A stretch of DNA of 64,000 nt from Bradyrhizobium guangxiense (GCF_004114915.1 NZ_CP022220.1:124001-188000); one strand, 5' to 3'. Counted from the stretch's first letter, positions 36,458 to 46,989 are shown. The notes: a model not told the origin generated them from the sequence alone. Numbers and translations: made by a program.

Positions 36458-37733
36458 ATGAGTTTCAAAGCAACCGGCGCTTCGCACGAGGCGACCCTAC
36501 ATTGCCCCAACTGCAATCACGAGATCCGTCTGACGGAGTCATTGGCCGCTCCCCTCCTCGCTGAAACCCGTCAGCGCTTTCAACAGCAGCTGGCCAGCAA
36601 AGATGCAGAGATGGAGCGTAAGACCGAGGCACTGCGGCTGGAACGCGAGCAGGTCGCTAAGGACCGCGAGCAAATCGAGGACCACGTTGCGAAACGATTG
36701 ATCGCCGAACGTGCCCAGCTGGTCGCGGCCGAAAGCAAGAAGGCGCGAGAGGCGGCCGCGGCCGAGCTGCAGGCGAAGGAAGCGGAAGCCGCGGAGCTGC
36801 GAGCCAACCTGCTTACCAACAACGCAAAGCTTGCCGAGGCCCAAAAGCAGCAAGCCGAACTGATGCGACAGCAGCGCGCACTCGAAGAGGAAAAGCGCGA
36901 GCTCGACCTGACAATAGAGAAGCGCGTGCAGGCCTCAATCAGCGAAATCCAGATCAAGGCCAGGCAGGAAGCCGACGAGGCTGCGCGCTTACGCGTTGCC
37001 GAGAAGGACCAGACTATCGAGTCGATGACGCGCACGATCGAGGAACTTAAGCGAAAGGCCGAGCAGGGATCACAGCAATCCCAAGGGGAAGTACTCGAGC
37101 TCGAGCTCGAAGAGCTTCTGCGCGGACGTTTTCCGACCGATTCGATTGAGCCGGTTGGAAAAGGTGAGCTCGGGGCGGACGTAATTCAGCAAGTAAATGG
37201 TGCTATCGGCCAATCTGCCGGCATCATCCTTTGGGAAACTAAACGCACCAAGGCATGGAGTGACGTGTGGCTCGCCAAATTACGTGACGACCAGCGCCGT
37301 TCCGGCGCCGACGTCGCTCTGATCATCTCCCACGCGCTGCCGAAACAAATCGAGCAATTTGACCTCGTCGACGGCGTATGGGTGGCTCATCCGCGTTGCG
37401 CATTGCCGGTCGCCGTGGCGCTCCGCCAGGGTCTGATCGACGTGAGCAGCTCACGCCTCGTTCAGCAGGGCCAGCAGACCAAGATGGAGCAGGTCTATCA
37501 CTACCTGACAGGCACGAAGTTTCGACAGCGGGTCGAAGCTGTCGTTGAGAAATTCAACGATATGCGCGAGGATCTCGACAAGGAGCGCAAGTTTATGGGC
37601 CGGCCAATGGGCCAAGCGGGAAACCCAAATCCTGGCCGTCATCGATTCGACCGTGGGCATGGTCGGCGACCTGCAGGCAATTGCCGGCAAGGCCATGCCG
37701 GAGATTCCCAGCCTAGATGCTCCGCTGTTGTAG
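36458..37733 (+). pseudogene. DUF2130 family coiled-coil nuclease-like protein, copy 2, late frameshift
   Basis: Starts MSFKATGASHEATLHC with a zinc-ribbon (CPNCNHEIRL), a coiled coil from about residue 40 to 200 (KAREAAAAELQAKEAEAAEL), and the DUF2130 domain with VGKGELGADVIQQV and ILWETKRTKAWSD, whose D and ExK suggest a restriction-like fold. It is open to residue 380, then an extra C near 37602 diverts the frame; the correct tail WAKRETQILAVIDSTVG to MPEIPSLDAPLL ends at 37733. Copy 1 has the right frame at that spot. As read, translation would run to 37834 with a wrong 75-residue tail, which may still leave the core domain functional. Confidence 0.78.
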
Positions 37734-37737
37734 AACG

Positions 37738-38149
37738 CTGTCGAGGCCGAACGGAAAACTGGGTGATCCGTCCCCTACCCTCTTTGCGCTGCATCCAGCG
37801 ATTGGGCTCGATCGCCATTGATGGCGAATACTAAAGCGGAAAACGATCAGCTGTTGCGACGATAGATAAAGGTGACCGGCTTCAAACGGTCGTTCTCTGG
37901 CTTCCACGGACGCTGCAAGTCGATCTTTCCCCCTGATTTCTTGCGTCGGCCCAAGGTGATACCGTGAAGGACAAACAGCACGCAGTCGTGCAGTGGATTC
38001 TGCGCGTGCCCTTACTTCGTTCGCCGTCAGCACGATCTGCTCACCAGCCGTCGTGGTCTAGTCGGCCAGGCAACAAGGTCCTTGCCTCCGAACTGGACCA
38101 CTTTAGCATAGCTGTGTTCTTTGCGCCGGGTTGGAACTGCGACAAGGGT
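37738..38149. other. Gap between DUF2130 copy 2 and AAA_13 remnant
   Basis: About 410 bases in which I see no gene, RNA or repeat. Confidence 0.4.
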
Positions 38150-40150
38150 TCATCGGCATAGTCGTTGCAGCCCAGCCAGATGGGTAGGGTCTACGGCCTC
38201 CATCATCGCGATCAAGGCCGCCGTGGCAGCCTTACTCTCCTCCAGCGTCATAGAGGAAAACCCGATTAGGTCATCGATGTTATCGGAGTGCGATTCCAGT
38301 TGCACGAGACGTTCCAGCGCGGCCAGGCGCTCGCCGTCGAGCGTAGCATGATCTTTTCGCAACTGGCCCATCTTCGAAGCGAAACCTGCACTTCCCGGGC
38401 ACCGGAACGCTAAGAAAACGTCGAGCACTCGCCGAAGTACATTCGGCATCATGTAGGCGTATTCGTAGTCTGGATCTGCGCTGGCGTTGAACTTCAGGAC
38501 GTGATCCACCAAGTAGTGGTATTCAGACTCATCCTCACGGAGCAGCTTTGACATCTCAACAATAGCTGTTGAGCGTCCGTCCAGCCCTTTTGGAATTTTG
38601 ACATCTAAAAACAGGAGGCTTGCCGTAGGCGGGGTCGCTTCGTTGCGAGGTTTGTGGAAACCCTTCCAGGCTTTCTTGAACTCGTTCATGCAGTTTTGGT
38701 TGTGTGTCAAAACGAACACCTGAGCTGCATTCCCAAGCCGACTTAAAAGAAGGGAACACGCTTAGTTCAACGCTCTGCTGTCCAGGCTAGAAATCGGATC
38801 ATCCACGACGAGGATACGGTCCTTGATCGAACGCCCTTCAGCCTCAAGCCTTGAAAGGAAATAGCAGAGTGCGATCGCCGTCTTCTCCCCTTCGCTAGGA
38901 CTGCTGTCTATCGGCCTACCGCGACGGTGGATTTCATAGCCTTTTTCTACGCTTGCAATAGAAAGTTCCTTGTGGCCAAGGTAGGCCTCGATCAAGCGAT
39001 TGATTTTCTCCGCAGCCTGACCGTGCTCTTTGATCCGAGATCGCAAGTCCGTGGCTTGCTCTTGAAGTTGATTGTAACTGAGCGTCCTAGCATCAACGTC
39101 CGTTTTGGCTTCGCTCACCGCGTCGCACGCGTTCTGAAACTCCTGGGATTTGTCAGCCAAATGGTGGCGCCTCAGAGCAAGACGGGCTTCATCCTGCCGT
39201 TGGGTGAATTGCGCGAAGGTCTCGTTGTGCTGCTTGATGGCAGCGTTGAGCGTGCCCACCCAGGCGTTTACCAAGCCCAACGTCACGGCGATCGTCTCGT
39301 CGTCGTTCCACGCCAGTTCCTCCCGTAGCGCAATTGTCGGTCGGGCTAACTTTGCGTCGATGGCGGCAACCGCCGGACTGAGAACTGTCTCGACCGCTTC
39401 TAGCAGGCTGCTGAAAAAGTCGTTTCGTGAGGCGGCTGGAGTGTGATTCTGTGCATGCGGTTGATTCCTTTCGATTGAGGAACGGGATGCGCGGCGAAGA
39501 TGAGCATGCGGAACGCCTTTTTAGCTACGTGCGGCTGGAGACCCGGATCCCGGCGGACCATCCGCTGCGAGCGATCCGGGAACTCGTTGATGCGGCGCTG
39601 AAGGATTTGTCGCGGTCGTTTGATCGGCTGTATGCCCGCGAAGGACGGCCATCGATCCCTCCGGAGCGGCTGTTGCGAGCGCTGTTGCTGCAGGCGTTCT
39701 ACACGGTGCGGTCGGAACGGCATGATGGAGCAGCTTGACTACAACCTGCTGTTTCGCTGGTTCGTCGGCTTGTCTGCGGACGATTCGGTGTGGGACGCGA
39801 CCGTGTTCTGCAAGAACCGCGATCGGCTTCCCTGCCGCAGCTCTGTTGAGACTGTACGAGCATGCGCACGCTTGAAGTTTGCTAGCTGTTGCTCCTTTGC
39901 GCGAAAGAGCGCTTCTGCCGCGATCTTGCGTTCGTTGGCAACCGGTAGCGCTGCCTCCTTCTTTGCAAGCTCGGCGGCTAACTCGGCCTGTTCTCGGCCG
40001 ATGTAGAAGACGGGTTTGGCCCGACCAGCCGACCATTGCAGATTCAGGTCGATGAAATCTTCATTGAAGACTGCAAGGCGATTGCTCAAGCTATTGCCCG
40101 CACCCGCCTTTACCGTCGTTCCTTCGCTTGTCACAAACTCGAACTCGCAA
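38150..40150 (-). pseudogene. AAA_13 (PrrC/RloC-like) ATPase, broken by IS fragment and stop codon
   Basis: Three in-order pieces of one gene. From 40134 down to about 39830: AVFNEDFIDLNLQWSAGRAK then a coiled coil. After the IS fragment, from about 39400: IALREELAWNDD, a coiled coil, the ABC signature SSPSEGEKTAIALCYFLSRL, and Walker B ILVVDDPISSLDSRALN. A TAA at 38762-38764 replaces the next codon (probably Tyr), after which ACSLLLSRLGNAAQVFVLTH continues in the same frame to 38150. The N-terminal Walker A part is missing beyond 40150. AAA_13 proteins serve as the ATPase of anticodon nucleases and other abortive-infection systems. Dead as read. Confidence 0.75.
39406..39829 (+). mobile_element. 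IS5-like (DUF772) insertion sequence fragment
   Basis: Begins with GGCTGCTGAAAAAGTC at 39406, a terminal sequence typical of such elements, followed by a transposase start MRGEDEHAERLFSYVRLETR at 39487. RPSIPPERLLRALLLQAFY and MEQLDYNLLFRWFVGLSADD identify the N-terminal DUF772 domain; a small deletion shifts the frame near 39725. The catalytic C-terminal domain and right end are absent: sequence returns to the host gene near 39830. Confidence 0.75.
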
Positions 40151-40263
40151 CCAGCGGGTACCCGCAGCTATACCCGCTACATGCGTGTCGCTAAGCTGAA
40201 GTCGGTCTGATCAGTCGGAGACCGACACTGCTTCAACTGTTCGACAGATGGTTCAATGCTGGC

Positions 40264-41010
40264 TTACTTGTTGCGATCTCTGACCGCGCGGAATTTCGCA
40301 ATCGCCGCTTCTCCATGGTGAAGTGTGGCGTCGAGAAGATCGCGATAACCCACGGCGCTCATGATATCCGTGGGAAGCCCCTTATACTTCTCGGTGGGAT
40401 CGGGAATATTCTTGAGCGGCAGCGGTGGATAACTGCTATGGCGGAGAATCCTCGAATAAGTAGCCATCGACATCGCGAACCAGCCGAGGGGATCGAGCTC
40501 ATCCTTCAATTGAAGATATTCGTTTTGATCGGCCTCAGGCCAATGGGGAAACGAGGGCGGCAGGAACGGCTCGGAAAAGCCCATCAGCGGATCGAGCTTC
40601 GCTGTGATCACCGGAGTGAAACAATTTTCGAGCCAACTCGGCTCGAACGCGTTCTGAAACTGATCCCAGGTGACCAACTCGACATTTGTCATCTGCGCGG
40701 CATCGCGGGCTCCCGACTGAAAGCCCGAACTCGAGATGATGTAGCCCTTGTGGGCGCCGACATCCGTCATCACGCTGCGAAAGGAATGAACCACGGTTTG
40801 GGGAACGGCGGCCCTCCAATGCTTGCACCCACAAAGGATGATGTATTTTCGTCCTTTCAGAGTTTCCTCGGCATAGACGTCGATTTCCGCTTGGCCACGA
40901 ACAAGCTTCACCTTTTTTTCGATTTCGACGGCAAACCCGCATTCCGCCAAGATGCGTGCGGACTGTTCCTGAAGATCTTGCCAGCTTGAGGGGGTTCTCG
41001 ATGTGATCAT
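40264..41010 (-). CDS. Mrr-like restriction endonuclease-fold protein
   Basis: 248 residues. Residues 10-115 form an Mrr-type domain: LQEQSARILAECGFAVEIEK, GQAEIDVYAEE (D), YIILCGCKHW (position of the ExK, here C-x-C-K), PQTVVHSFRSVMTDVGAHKG and ISSSGFQSGARDAA. The acidic residue of the ExK is replaced by Cys (CGCK), so catalysis is uncertain. The C-terminal 120 residues are of unknown type. It is likely a nuclease guarding against foreign DNA or a degenerate relative. Intact frame. Confidence 0.68.
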   Translation of the reverse strand: MITSRTPSSWQDLQEQSARILAECGFAVEIEKKVKLVRGQAEIDVYAEETLKGRKYIILCGCKHWRAAVPQTVVHSFRSVMTDVGAHKGYIISSSGFQSGARDAAQMTNVELVTWDQFQNAFEPSWLENCFTPVITAKLDPLMGFSEPFLPPSFPHWPEADQNEYLQLKDELDPLGWFAMSMATYSRILRHSSYPPLPLKNIPDPTEKYKGLPTDIMSAVGYRDLLDATLHHGEAAIAKFRAVRDRNK

Positions 41011-41061
41011 GCGAAAGGCGATTGAATGAACATAGCCGACGATGGACAGGGCGGCGGCGCA

Positions 41062-42068
41062 TCAATGTCGCTCGTTGGCACGCTTCTGCAAATCTGCGCA
41101 GCGCATCATCAGACCGGCAAAAGGCATGGCGTCGCCGAGAAGCAAACCGGCATCGACCATCTTCTGATAGTCGGCCTCAAGTTCTTTGCGCATTTCACCG
41201 TCAGGGACGAGCTGGAGTTTGCCGGAAACGGCGGCATGATAGTCAATCACGTTGCCGTCCCGATCTTTTGTGCGAAAGAATTTGCTTTTCCAGTCGGCGA
41301 CTTCGTTTGCGAGATCCTGATCGTCGAATGCAGCCTTGGCATAGCCAGCATCATCAAGCTTCACAAGGTCATGCCAATGGCGGGAGATGCGATCGCCTTT
41401 GATGCCTTGGGCGCAAAGGACGTGGACGGCGGTGGCTTTCTCCCAGAAGGTGCGCTGAGGCAGCATGATCTTGGGCGCCGCTGCCGAAAACGATAATTCC
41501 GGCAGATAAGATGCTGCGTCGCATGTGACCTGGCGTATCTCGGCCGGCTCGCCGGTTGATCGAGCACCGAATTCGAGTTTGACGGACGGCGCTACATATT
41601 CGGAACCTTCGGAGACTTGGTGATAGTCGATATAGATCACATCCGCATCGACGCGGAATTTTACATTCACACCCGTCGCCGCGGCATGTTGCTGTAGAAC
41701 CGGCAGGGCTTCATCTTTGACCCACACGACTAACTTTTCGCGCGCAGCCTTCGTCCATTTGTCGGCTTGGGCGCGTGTCTCGGGTATCGGGTGATCGCCT
41801 TTGGCGAGTTCGGGAATGATCTGACGAACGTCGTAGGTGAGATCGATATCTTCGGAGAAGCGCTGGATGATGCCATAACCTTTTGAGAGCGAGGTGCCGC
41901 CCTTGAAAACGAGATGTTCGCCGAGCTTCGTTTCAAACAGGCCCTGCAAGGCCCATACGACCCAACTATCTTTTTCAAGCAAATGAATGGGTCGGCTGAG
42001 GCGGTGGCAGCAACGCCAAGTGCCTCAAGCCGATCTTCGGCAGAAAACGTCAGAAAGGATTCAGCCAT
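41062..42068 (-). pseudogene. AbiEii-type toxin (system 3), frameshift near N-terminus
   Basis: ATG 42068 opens MAESFLTFSAEDRLEALGVA ATAS, then a base is lost near 41997 and the protein continues one frame over as HLLEKDSWVVWALQGLFETK. The NTase signature HLVFKGGTSLSKGYGIIQRF SEDIDLTYD is intact, as is ISRHWHDLVKLDD. The downstream frame (306 codons) could start internally but would lack the first helix. ATG overlaps the antitoxin end by eight bases. Closer to system 1 than to system 2 in motif wording. Confidence 0.75.
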
Positions 42069-42660
42069 AGCTTAGCAGCGATTGGCTGATCGATTTTGAC
42101 ATCCACGCAGGCAGAGCGGGGCGCACGGCGATGAGGTCTTGCAACGTTTCCGCCGACAATTTCTGCTTAAGGCCCCGCAGCGCATCGTTCGCTTGCCGTT
42201 TGCCGAGCCATTCCAAGGCGCGAATGGCTTGCCCGGCAGCCGGCTTTGCCGGAAACAGCATCCATTCTGGCGCATGCTTCACCTCAACGGTTTGTGCGCC
42301 GAGCTTAAGCTCCCGGTCAGGACCAGACGTCAGATAGACGAGTTTCGTTGGCACCTGGGTCGTAAGACCAAGTGCGTTTGCAGCTGCTGCCCCGTGCGGG
42401 ACGATTGTTTCGGCACGCGTGGCAGCGAGCGCTTGGACGACTTTCTCCGCTTGCGGTGCGCGTACACCGAACCGGGTTTTGACCGGCAGGACGTAGAACC
42501 CATGAGCAAGGCGCATCAGCTCGTTGCGCTCAGAAAGCCTTTTCAGAGCTTGATCGACCGCTGCACGGCTCCCCAAATGCAAAGCATCCTTAGCACCAAT
42601 CAAGGCGCCTTCGGGCAATGTTCGGGCATATTCCAGAATGCGCTCAGCTACGGTCTGCAT
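42061..42660 (-). CDS. abiEi: AbiEi-type antitoxin (system 3)
   Basis: 199 residues from ATG 42660 (MQTVAERILEYARTLPEG), preferred over 42711 because the longer start would place coding sequence over the palindrome at 42675-42704. The N-terminal winged helix (HLGSRAAVDQALKRLSERNE LMRLAHGFY) and DUF6088-type domain match system 1. Intact while its toxin is frameshifted. Confidence 0.8.
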   Translation of the reverse strand: MQTVAERILEYARTLPEGALIGAKDALHLGSRAAVDQALKRLSERNELMRLAHGFYVLPVKTRFGVRAPQAEKVVQALAATRAETIVPHGAAAANALGLTTQVPTKLVYLTSGPDRELKLGAQTVEVKHAPEWMLFPAKPAAGQAIRALEWLGKRQANDALRGLKQKLSAETLQDLIAVRPALPAWMSKSISQSLLSYG

Positions 42661-42674
42661 GCCCCTCCTCCTAT

Positions 42675-42704
42675 CTGTCAGAAATAGATAGTGATTTCTG
42701 ACAG
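42675..42704. promoter_or_regulatory. Perfect inverted repeat upstream of AbiE system 3
   Basis: CTGTCAGAAAT-N8-ATTTCTGACAG, 11-base perfect arms, 15 bases before the antitoxin ATG at 42660. Probable autoregulatory operator for the antitoxin. Confidence 0.65.
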
Positions 42705-42881
42705 CCTGCAATACTTAGCATGCTTGCCAAGCAAAATCAGCAGGTTAGCTGCTAAATTCATCAAGCAGGTAGGTCGAAACACGCTGGATTTTGTTCCCGA
42801 GCGGGCTGATGGATCGCACGCCCGCACCCTAAGATAGTGTCATGAGGAATCCGTCACGCAAGCTAATTCACCGAGGTTCCG

Positions 42882-43260
42882 ATGACCCGAATTGATCGTT
42901 ACTCGCTGGCTGTCGTGCCGCTCGAACAGCTCTTCAATGAAGAGAGCCTGGACATTGCCATGGGTTTTATTTGGAGCCGAAACGGACGTTTCTATTTGGT
43001 CACGAATTGGCACGTCATCACATGCCGGCGATTTCCGACTGGCGAAAACTTGCATAGCCAAGGCGCGCGGCCGAACAGGTTGCGCGTCTTGTTCAATCTG
43101 GGATTTCAGCAATTTGGAAAGCAGGAGCACCTGATAACGATACGTGACGACGACTCTCGCCCTTGCTGGCTGATCCACCCGAACCGGAATGTCGATGTCG
43201 CTGTGAGGGGGCAGTTTTCCATGGCGCGCGACATGTTTCCTGCGCTCCCGCGGCATTACG
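42882..43260 (+). pseudogene. N-terminal fragment of a trypsin-like serine protease
   Basis: Starts MTRIDRYSLAVVPLEQLFN. FYLVTNWHVITCRR carries the catalytic His and NRNVDVAV the catalytic Asp of trypsin-like proteases that occur in bacterial conflict systems. The segment with the catalytic Ser is missing: coherent coding stops near 43212-43260, where the antisense Fic gene begins. Truncated. Confidence 0.6.
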
Positions 43261-43314
43261 GGTGTCTGGGCGCGCTCAGGGGCGTAACGAGTCTCCTACC
43301 ACTCACTCCCGCAA

Positions 43315-44508
43315 TCACGTTTCCGGGAACAATCGCGGAAACAGCACATCCAAGGCCTCAACCGGAAAGCGGAGCGATACCGCGCCCTTGGGCGTGTCTG
43401 ATCCGAGCACGCCGTCGGCAAGCACGTCAGCAAGCACGCGACGCGCGGTGCGCTCAGGCAAACCCGTTATCCGGGCGACGTCACCACGCTCGAACTGCCC
43501 GCGAACCAGCGCCTCTTCGAGGAGGCGCTTTGCTTCTGGCTTGAGCGTGTCGCTGCGTTCGACATAGGTGTTTAAGCGCGAGCCTAGGTTATCAAGCTCA
43601 AACAGCCCGTCCATGAACTTCACCTGATCAAGACAGACCTGGAGAAACCATAGAACAAACTCGTTGAGCGCCTTCAGCGAAAGATTGCCCCGTCCGTCGA
43701 GGTCTCCCTGTCGTGACGAGTCCGCCATATCCATCATGCGCTTGTACTCGCTCGGCGATTTGAGGCCTCGGGCGAGGCCGCGCGAAATCGACCATAACCC
43801 GTGTGAACCGATGCCGGCCAGCTGGGCCATAGCGTGGCTCATCAAGCGGCTAACGCGGCCGTTTCCGTCAGGAAACGGATGGATGTAGTTGAAGCGGTGA
43901 TGCGCCGCAGGGATCGCCATGATTCGGCCGGCTGTTTTCAGCGGCCTGAAGGCGTAGCGTTGCTCGAAATAGCGCATAAAGTCGTCAACACGCTCGCTAG
44001 ATGGCGGAACGTGACGGCCTATCGCAACATCATGCTCAGGCTTCGACCGCCATTCGCCGGGCACCATCATAAAGGTCGTGTCGTTGCCGCGGATTTGGAG
44101 CATATCGCCCGGCGCCCCTCGATAGAATTCACGATGCAACCACTTGATAAACTCCACTGAGGCCGGCTCACCGAGCTCGCTGTCGGCGGTAAGGCGATCG
44201 ATCTCCGTCTGCACGCGTACATGTGCCGCGGCCTCCAGCTGAAGGTTGCGACGGCCCTCGTCTTGGTCAAGCTCCCCCTCGAGCGCGCGAGCAATGTCCT
44301 TTGGCCGCGTGTTATGGCCCTCGATGAGGTTGCTGTAGTAGGTGTTCATCAGCCGCACCAAGTTGGCAAGGTTCGCAGCTGTGCGCTGATGAAGCCCGAC
44401 ACCGAGCCTGGCCGAGGCTGCCGACAGGTCGGCAACCACATCCGCGATGGCCTCGGACGTTTCCTCAAGCCGCGCCGGCTCAATGCGCTGGGGTGTTTCT
44501 ATCGCCAT
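43315..44508 (-). CDS. fic: Fic/DOC family AMP-transferase with N-terminal inhibitory helix
   Basis: 397 residues. The Fic motif is [12 protein letters not shown] near residue 214 and the preceding flap region is intact. The inhibitory motif (S/T)xxxE(G/N) appears as [11 protein letters not shown] near residue 60, making this a class II, self-restrained Fic. The C-terminal 100 residues contain a winged helix ([20 protein letters not shown]) as in many long bacterial Fic proteins. It would AMPylate Ser/Thr/Tyr on a target protein, possibly its own DNA-binding part or a housekeeping enzyme. Frame intact. No partner antitoxin gene needed. Confidence 0.87.
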   Translation of the reverse strand: MAIETPQRIEPARLEETSEAIADVVADLSAASARLGVGLHQRTAANLANLVRLMNTYYSNLIEGHNTRPKDIARALEGELDQDEGRRNLQLEAAAHVRVQTEIDRLTADSELGEPASVEFIKWLHREFYRGAPGDMLQIRGNDTTFMMVPGEWRSKPEHDVAIGRHVPPSSERVDDFMRYFEQRYAFRPLKTAGRIMAIPAAHHRFNYIHPFPDGNGRVSRLMSHAMAQLAGIGSHGLWSISRGLARGLKSPSEYKRMMDMADSSRQGDLDGRGNLSLKALNEFVLWFLQVCLDQVKFMDGLFELDNLGSRLNTYVERSDTLKPEAKRLLEEALVRGQFERGDVARITGLPERTARRVLADVLADGVLGSDTPKGAVSLRFPVEALDVLFPRLFPET

Positions 44509-44913
44509 TGGCCGATCTTATCGCAAATTAACTAGCTGATTTTACGCATGAATTTCCAAATTACAACCGAATTTGGCCCATTTATTGGCCGATCTCCGAT
44601 TGCGCTTTCGTGACCGCTGGAACTTTCATTCAAGGCATTGACTTTAAAGCATATTTTAGACCTTTAACGTTTCGATTGGCCGGTATTTTGGCCGGTCCTG
44701 CGATCTCTACATGAAAGGTTCTTCATAGGCAGTCCTCTCACCCAACGGCCCTCCTCGCTGGCCGGTACATACATATGCCTCGCCGCCCACTACGAAAAAT
44801 ACCAGTCCCGACGTACTGGGATGTTTATAATCTTCGCGCGACATATTCGGCAAACTCGCGCGCCGTGACGTGCGGATAGCGGCCATGACGGCGAGTGCTG
44901 CGCTGCGGCGTTC
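44509..44913. other. Gap between Fic and protease fragment
   Basis: About 400 bases, comparatively AT-rich at 44520-44660, holding the Fic promoter. Short repeats of TTGGCC type occur (GGCCGATC near 44510 and 44588, GGCCGGT near 44680), not enough to name an operator. Confidence 0.4.
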
Positions 44914-45738
44914 CTACCCGAGTTCGTGCATCGGCCACGGTCTTGGGCAAACGCCTGCGTGGCGCTGACCGATGACGGTAAGGAGGCCAAGTAAAGCGCT
45001 GCCGCAGACATCACGTTCGCCGATTTGAAGCGAGCCGGCGTCCGCTGGGGCCGCACTTGGGTCGATGCCCGCGTTACTGTCGTTCGAACCACTGTTGCTC
45101 CCCCGAGCGGTTACTCGCGCCCAGAAGAACACGTCGTCGAGGTAGTTCAACGGCAATATCTCGGAGAGTGTCACCCGGTCTCCGGGCTTCAATTGGACGC
45201 GCGCGGGCGAGTAGTAGGCGGATCCAGACTCGACGACCGGACAATCGGATCGGAGGTTGACTGCGATATCCGGGGAAAGCCTCGTGCCCATCAAGAATCC
45301 ACGCTTATCTGCGTCGAGGAGTATCTGCAGAGTACTCAATCCGAAAGGCATGTCGGGCGTATTTTTGGCGAGCCGAGCCGAACGTTTTCCGAGAAAGACG
45401 CACCCTGAAACCGCGATTTCGATAGCATCTACGGCCGTGCTCGTCGGCCTGGTTCCGCCGAGCTCGGCCATGCTCGGAATGGCTTTTCGCGCGATCGGTG
45501 ACGCGGTCGGACCGCTGAGGATCGATGCGAAGCGCGTCACCGGAATTGCGATGCCTTGCGTCGCGCTGCCCGGCTGGTTGGTCGCTTCGATCATAAGTCC
45601 GATCACCCGGCCATCCGAATCCAGCACCGGCGAACCGCTGTCCGATCGGACGTAGTCGCCGGACAAAGTTATCTTGTCGGCGGTCTCATCGAGAACGCGC
45701 GCGGCCTGGGCCGTCGCTTTCGCACTCTCCTCGCGCAA
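44914..45738 (-). pseudogene. C-terminal fragment of a trypsin-like serine protease
   Basis: 274-codon frame whose start (ITLSGDYVRSDSGSPVLDSD GRVIGLMIEA) has the catalytic Ser in SDSGSP and TQGIAIPVTRF after it. The His and Asp part is missing upstream. The middle (VNLRSDCPVVESGSAYY, RVTLSEILPLNYLDD) looks like a beta-rich accessory domain. It may be the other half of a split protease gene, but it is not clearly the partner of the fragment at 42882. Remnant. Confidence 0.55.
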
Positions 45739-45794
45739 CTAATCTGCTAGCCTAGTGCTTTGCAGTGAGTCTCGGACGACGATGGGGAATTACT

Positions 45795-46214
45795 ATGGTC
45801 TACGCAAGGTGCAACTGTGGTGCAGTCATGCTCTCGCTCCCGGAAGAACCGTCCAAGATAGTCGTTGCTTGTCACTGCATCGACTGTCAACGTCGAACAG
45901 GTGCGCCGTTCGGCGTGGGAGCATATTACCCCGCGGAGGTTGTTACCGTCTCAGGAACTTCAAAAGAGTTCGCACATGCCGCTGCAAGCGGCGGGGAAAT
46001 GCATAACTATTTTTGTCCGCAGTGCGGATCAACGGTCTATTGGAAAGTCACCAGCTTGCCTTCGATGATCGGTGTTGCAGTCGGCGCGATGGCAAATCCA
46101 AAGTACCCAGCTCCCGGCATATCGGTTTTTGAGAAATCGAAACACGACTGGGTTCAAATTGAGGGTGCCGTAAAGCACTTTCGGGAAAACTACCACCCGG
46201 AAAATTCAGGCTGA
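45795..46214 (+). CDS. GFA (glutathione-dependent formaldehyde-activating enzyme-like) protein
   Basis: 139 residues from ATG 45795 (MVYARCNCGAVMLSLPEEPS), preferred because the typical family start is a few residues before CxCG. The zinc cysteines are complete: CNCGAV, CHCIDCQRRTG and YFCPQCGSTVYW. Family members bind zinc; most are not proven to act on formaldehyde. It ends exactly where the truncated CD-NTase begins on the other strand, so its 3' end marks a recombination point. Probably a stray metabolic gene. Confidence 0.8.
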   Translation: MVYARCNCGAVMLSLPEEPSKIVVACHCIDCQRRTGAPFGVGAYYPAEVVTVSGTSKEFAHAAASGGEMHNYFCPQCGSTVYWKVTSLPSMIGVAVGAMANPKYPAPGISVFEKSKHDWVQIEGAVKHFRENYHPENSG

Positions 46215-46989
46215 AATCTCGCCCCGCGCCGACGAGGTGATTGACGCGTCGAACTTGCGGTCCGAGGTCGGCCACCGCCTGCTTAAACCAATCTTCGAGC
46301 AGACGAGGGTCGGATTCGATCCACTTGCCTTCCCGAAGAGCGAGCCGGAGTTCGTCCTGATTGAGGCGCTCGTATATCTCGTCATCGAGCGTCTCTGCAT
46401 CAAGAAACAGCGCGCTGTCAGCCCGCTTGGTCAATGCGGCGTCCTCGGCCAGCCGAACGAACTCCTGATCCGGGATCGCGTACAGCGGAAGGTCGATGTA
46501 AGCTTTGCTGTCGAGGACGACGCGGACGCATTTTTTGGCTCGTCTATCCAACGTCCATTTTCGTTTTTCGCAGAGCGGCGCAAGGACCGTCTCGACCAAC
46601 CGGTAGTAACCTGCGGCCGCGATCACGGGGTTTCCCGTCTTGGCGAGAAACGAGACCGGAAGGTAAACGCCATCGTCGTAATCAATCTGCTGCGGCGGAT
46701 GTGCCGGATCATTGAGCGTGCGATACGCGGGCGAGGCACTACCCTGCATACGGAACTTCAGACGCAATCGAGGTTCGGTCGCGCCCTTCCGAACGGCAGT
46801 CGTTTCCATAACCAAACTACGATCCGCGAAGCGTTGCCAATCCGAAAATCCAGCCTTAAGCGTCTCTCGGATCTCGTCACGTGCCTTGCGGAGCTTTCCC
46901 TCGCGCGGCTCCGGTACCGTGAGCCGGGCGAGATAGTCGTTCTCGGTCGCCGCGTCAGTGAATGCGCGATGCAAGTTGAGTAGAGCCAT
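46215..46989 (-). pseudogene. DncV-like CD-NTase, 3'-truncated (second CBASS remnant)
   Basis: From ATG 46989 (MALLNLHRAFTDAATEND). The reading follows DncV: RMQGSASPAYRTLNDP (the GS loop), QIDYDDGVYLPVSF (catalytic D-x-D), AYIDLPLYAIPDQEF, then LALREGKWIESDPRLLEDWF and GPQVRRV at about residue 255. DncV-type enzymes are about 430 residues and continue with a KAWRD segment; here similarity stops at the junction near 46230 and the frame runs antisense into the GFA gene. The N-terminal catalytic half is present but the helical C-terminal half is lost. In full systems this enzyme makes cGAMP-like signals. Confidence 0.78.

Noticed and set aside
46237..46983. 248-codon forward frame opposite the DncV-like gene
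   Set aside because: Antisense shadow; the minus strand carries GS and DxD motifs of a CD-NTase.
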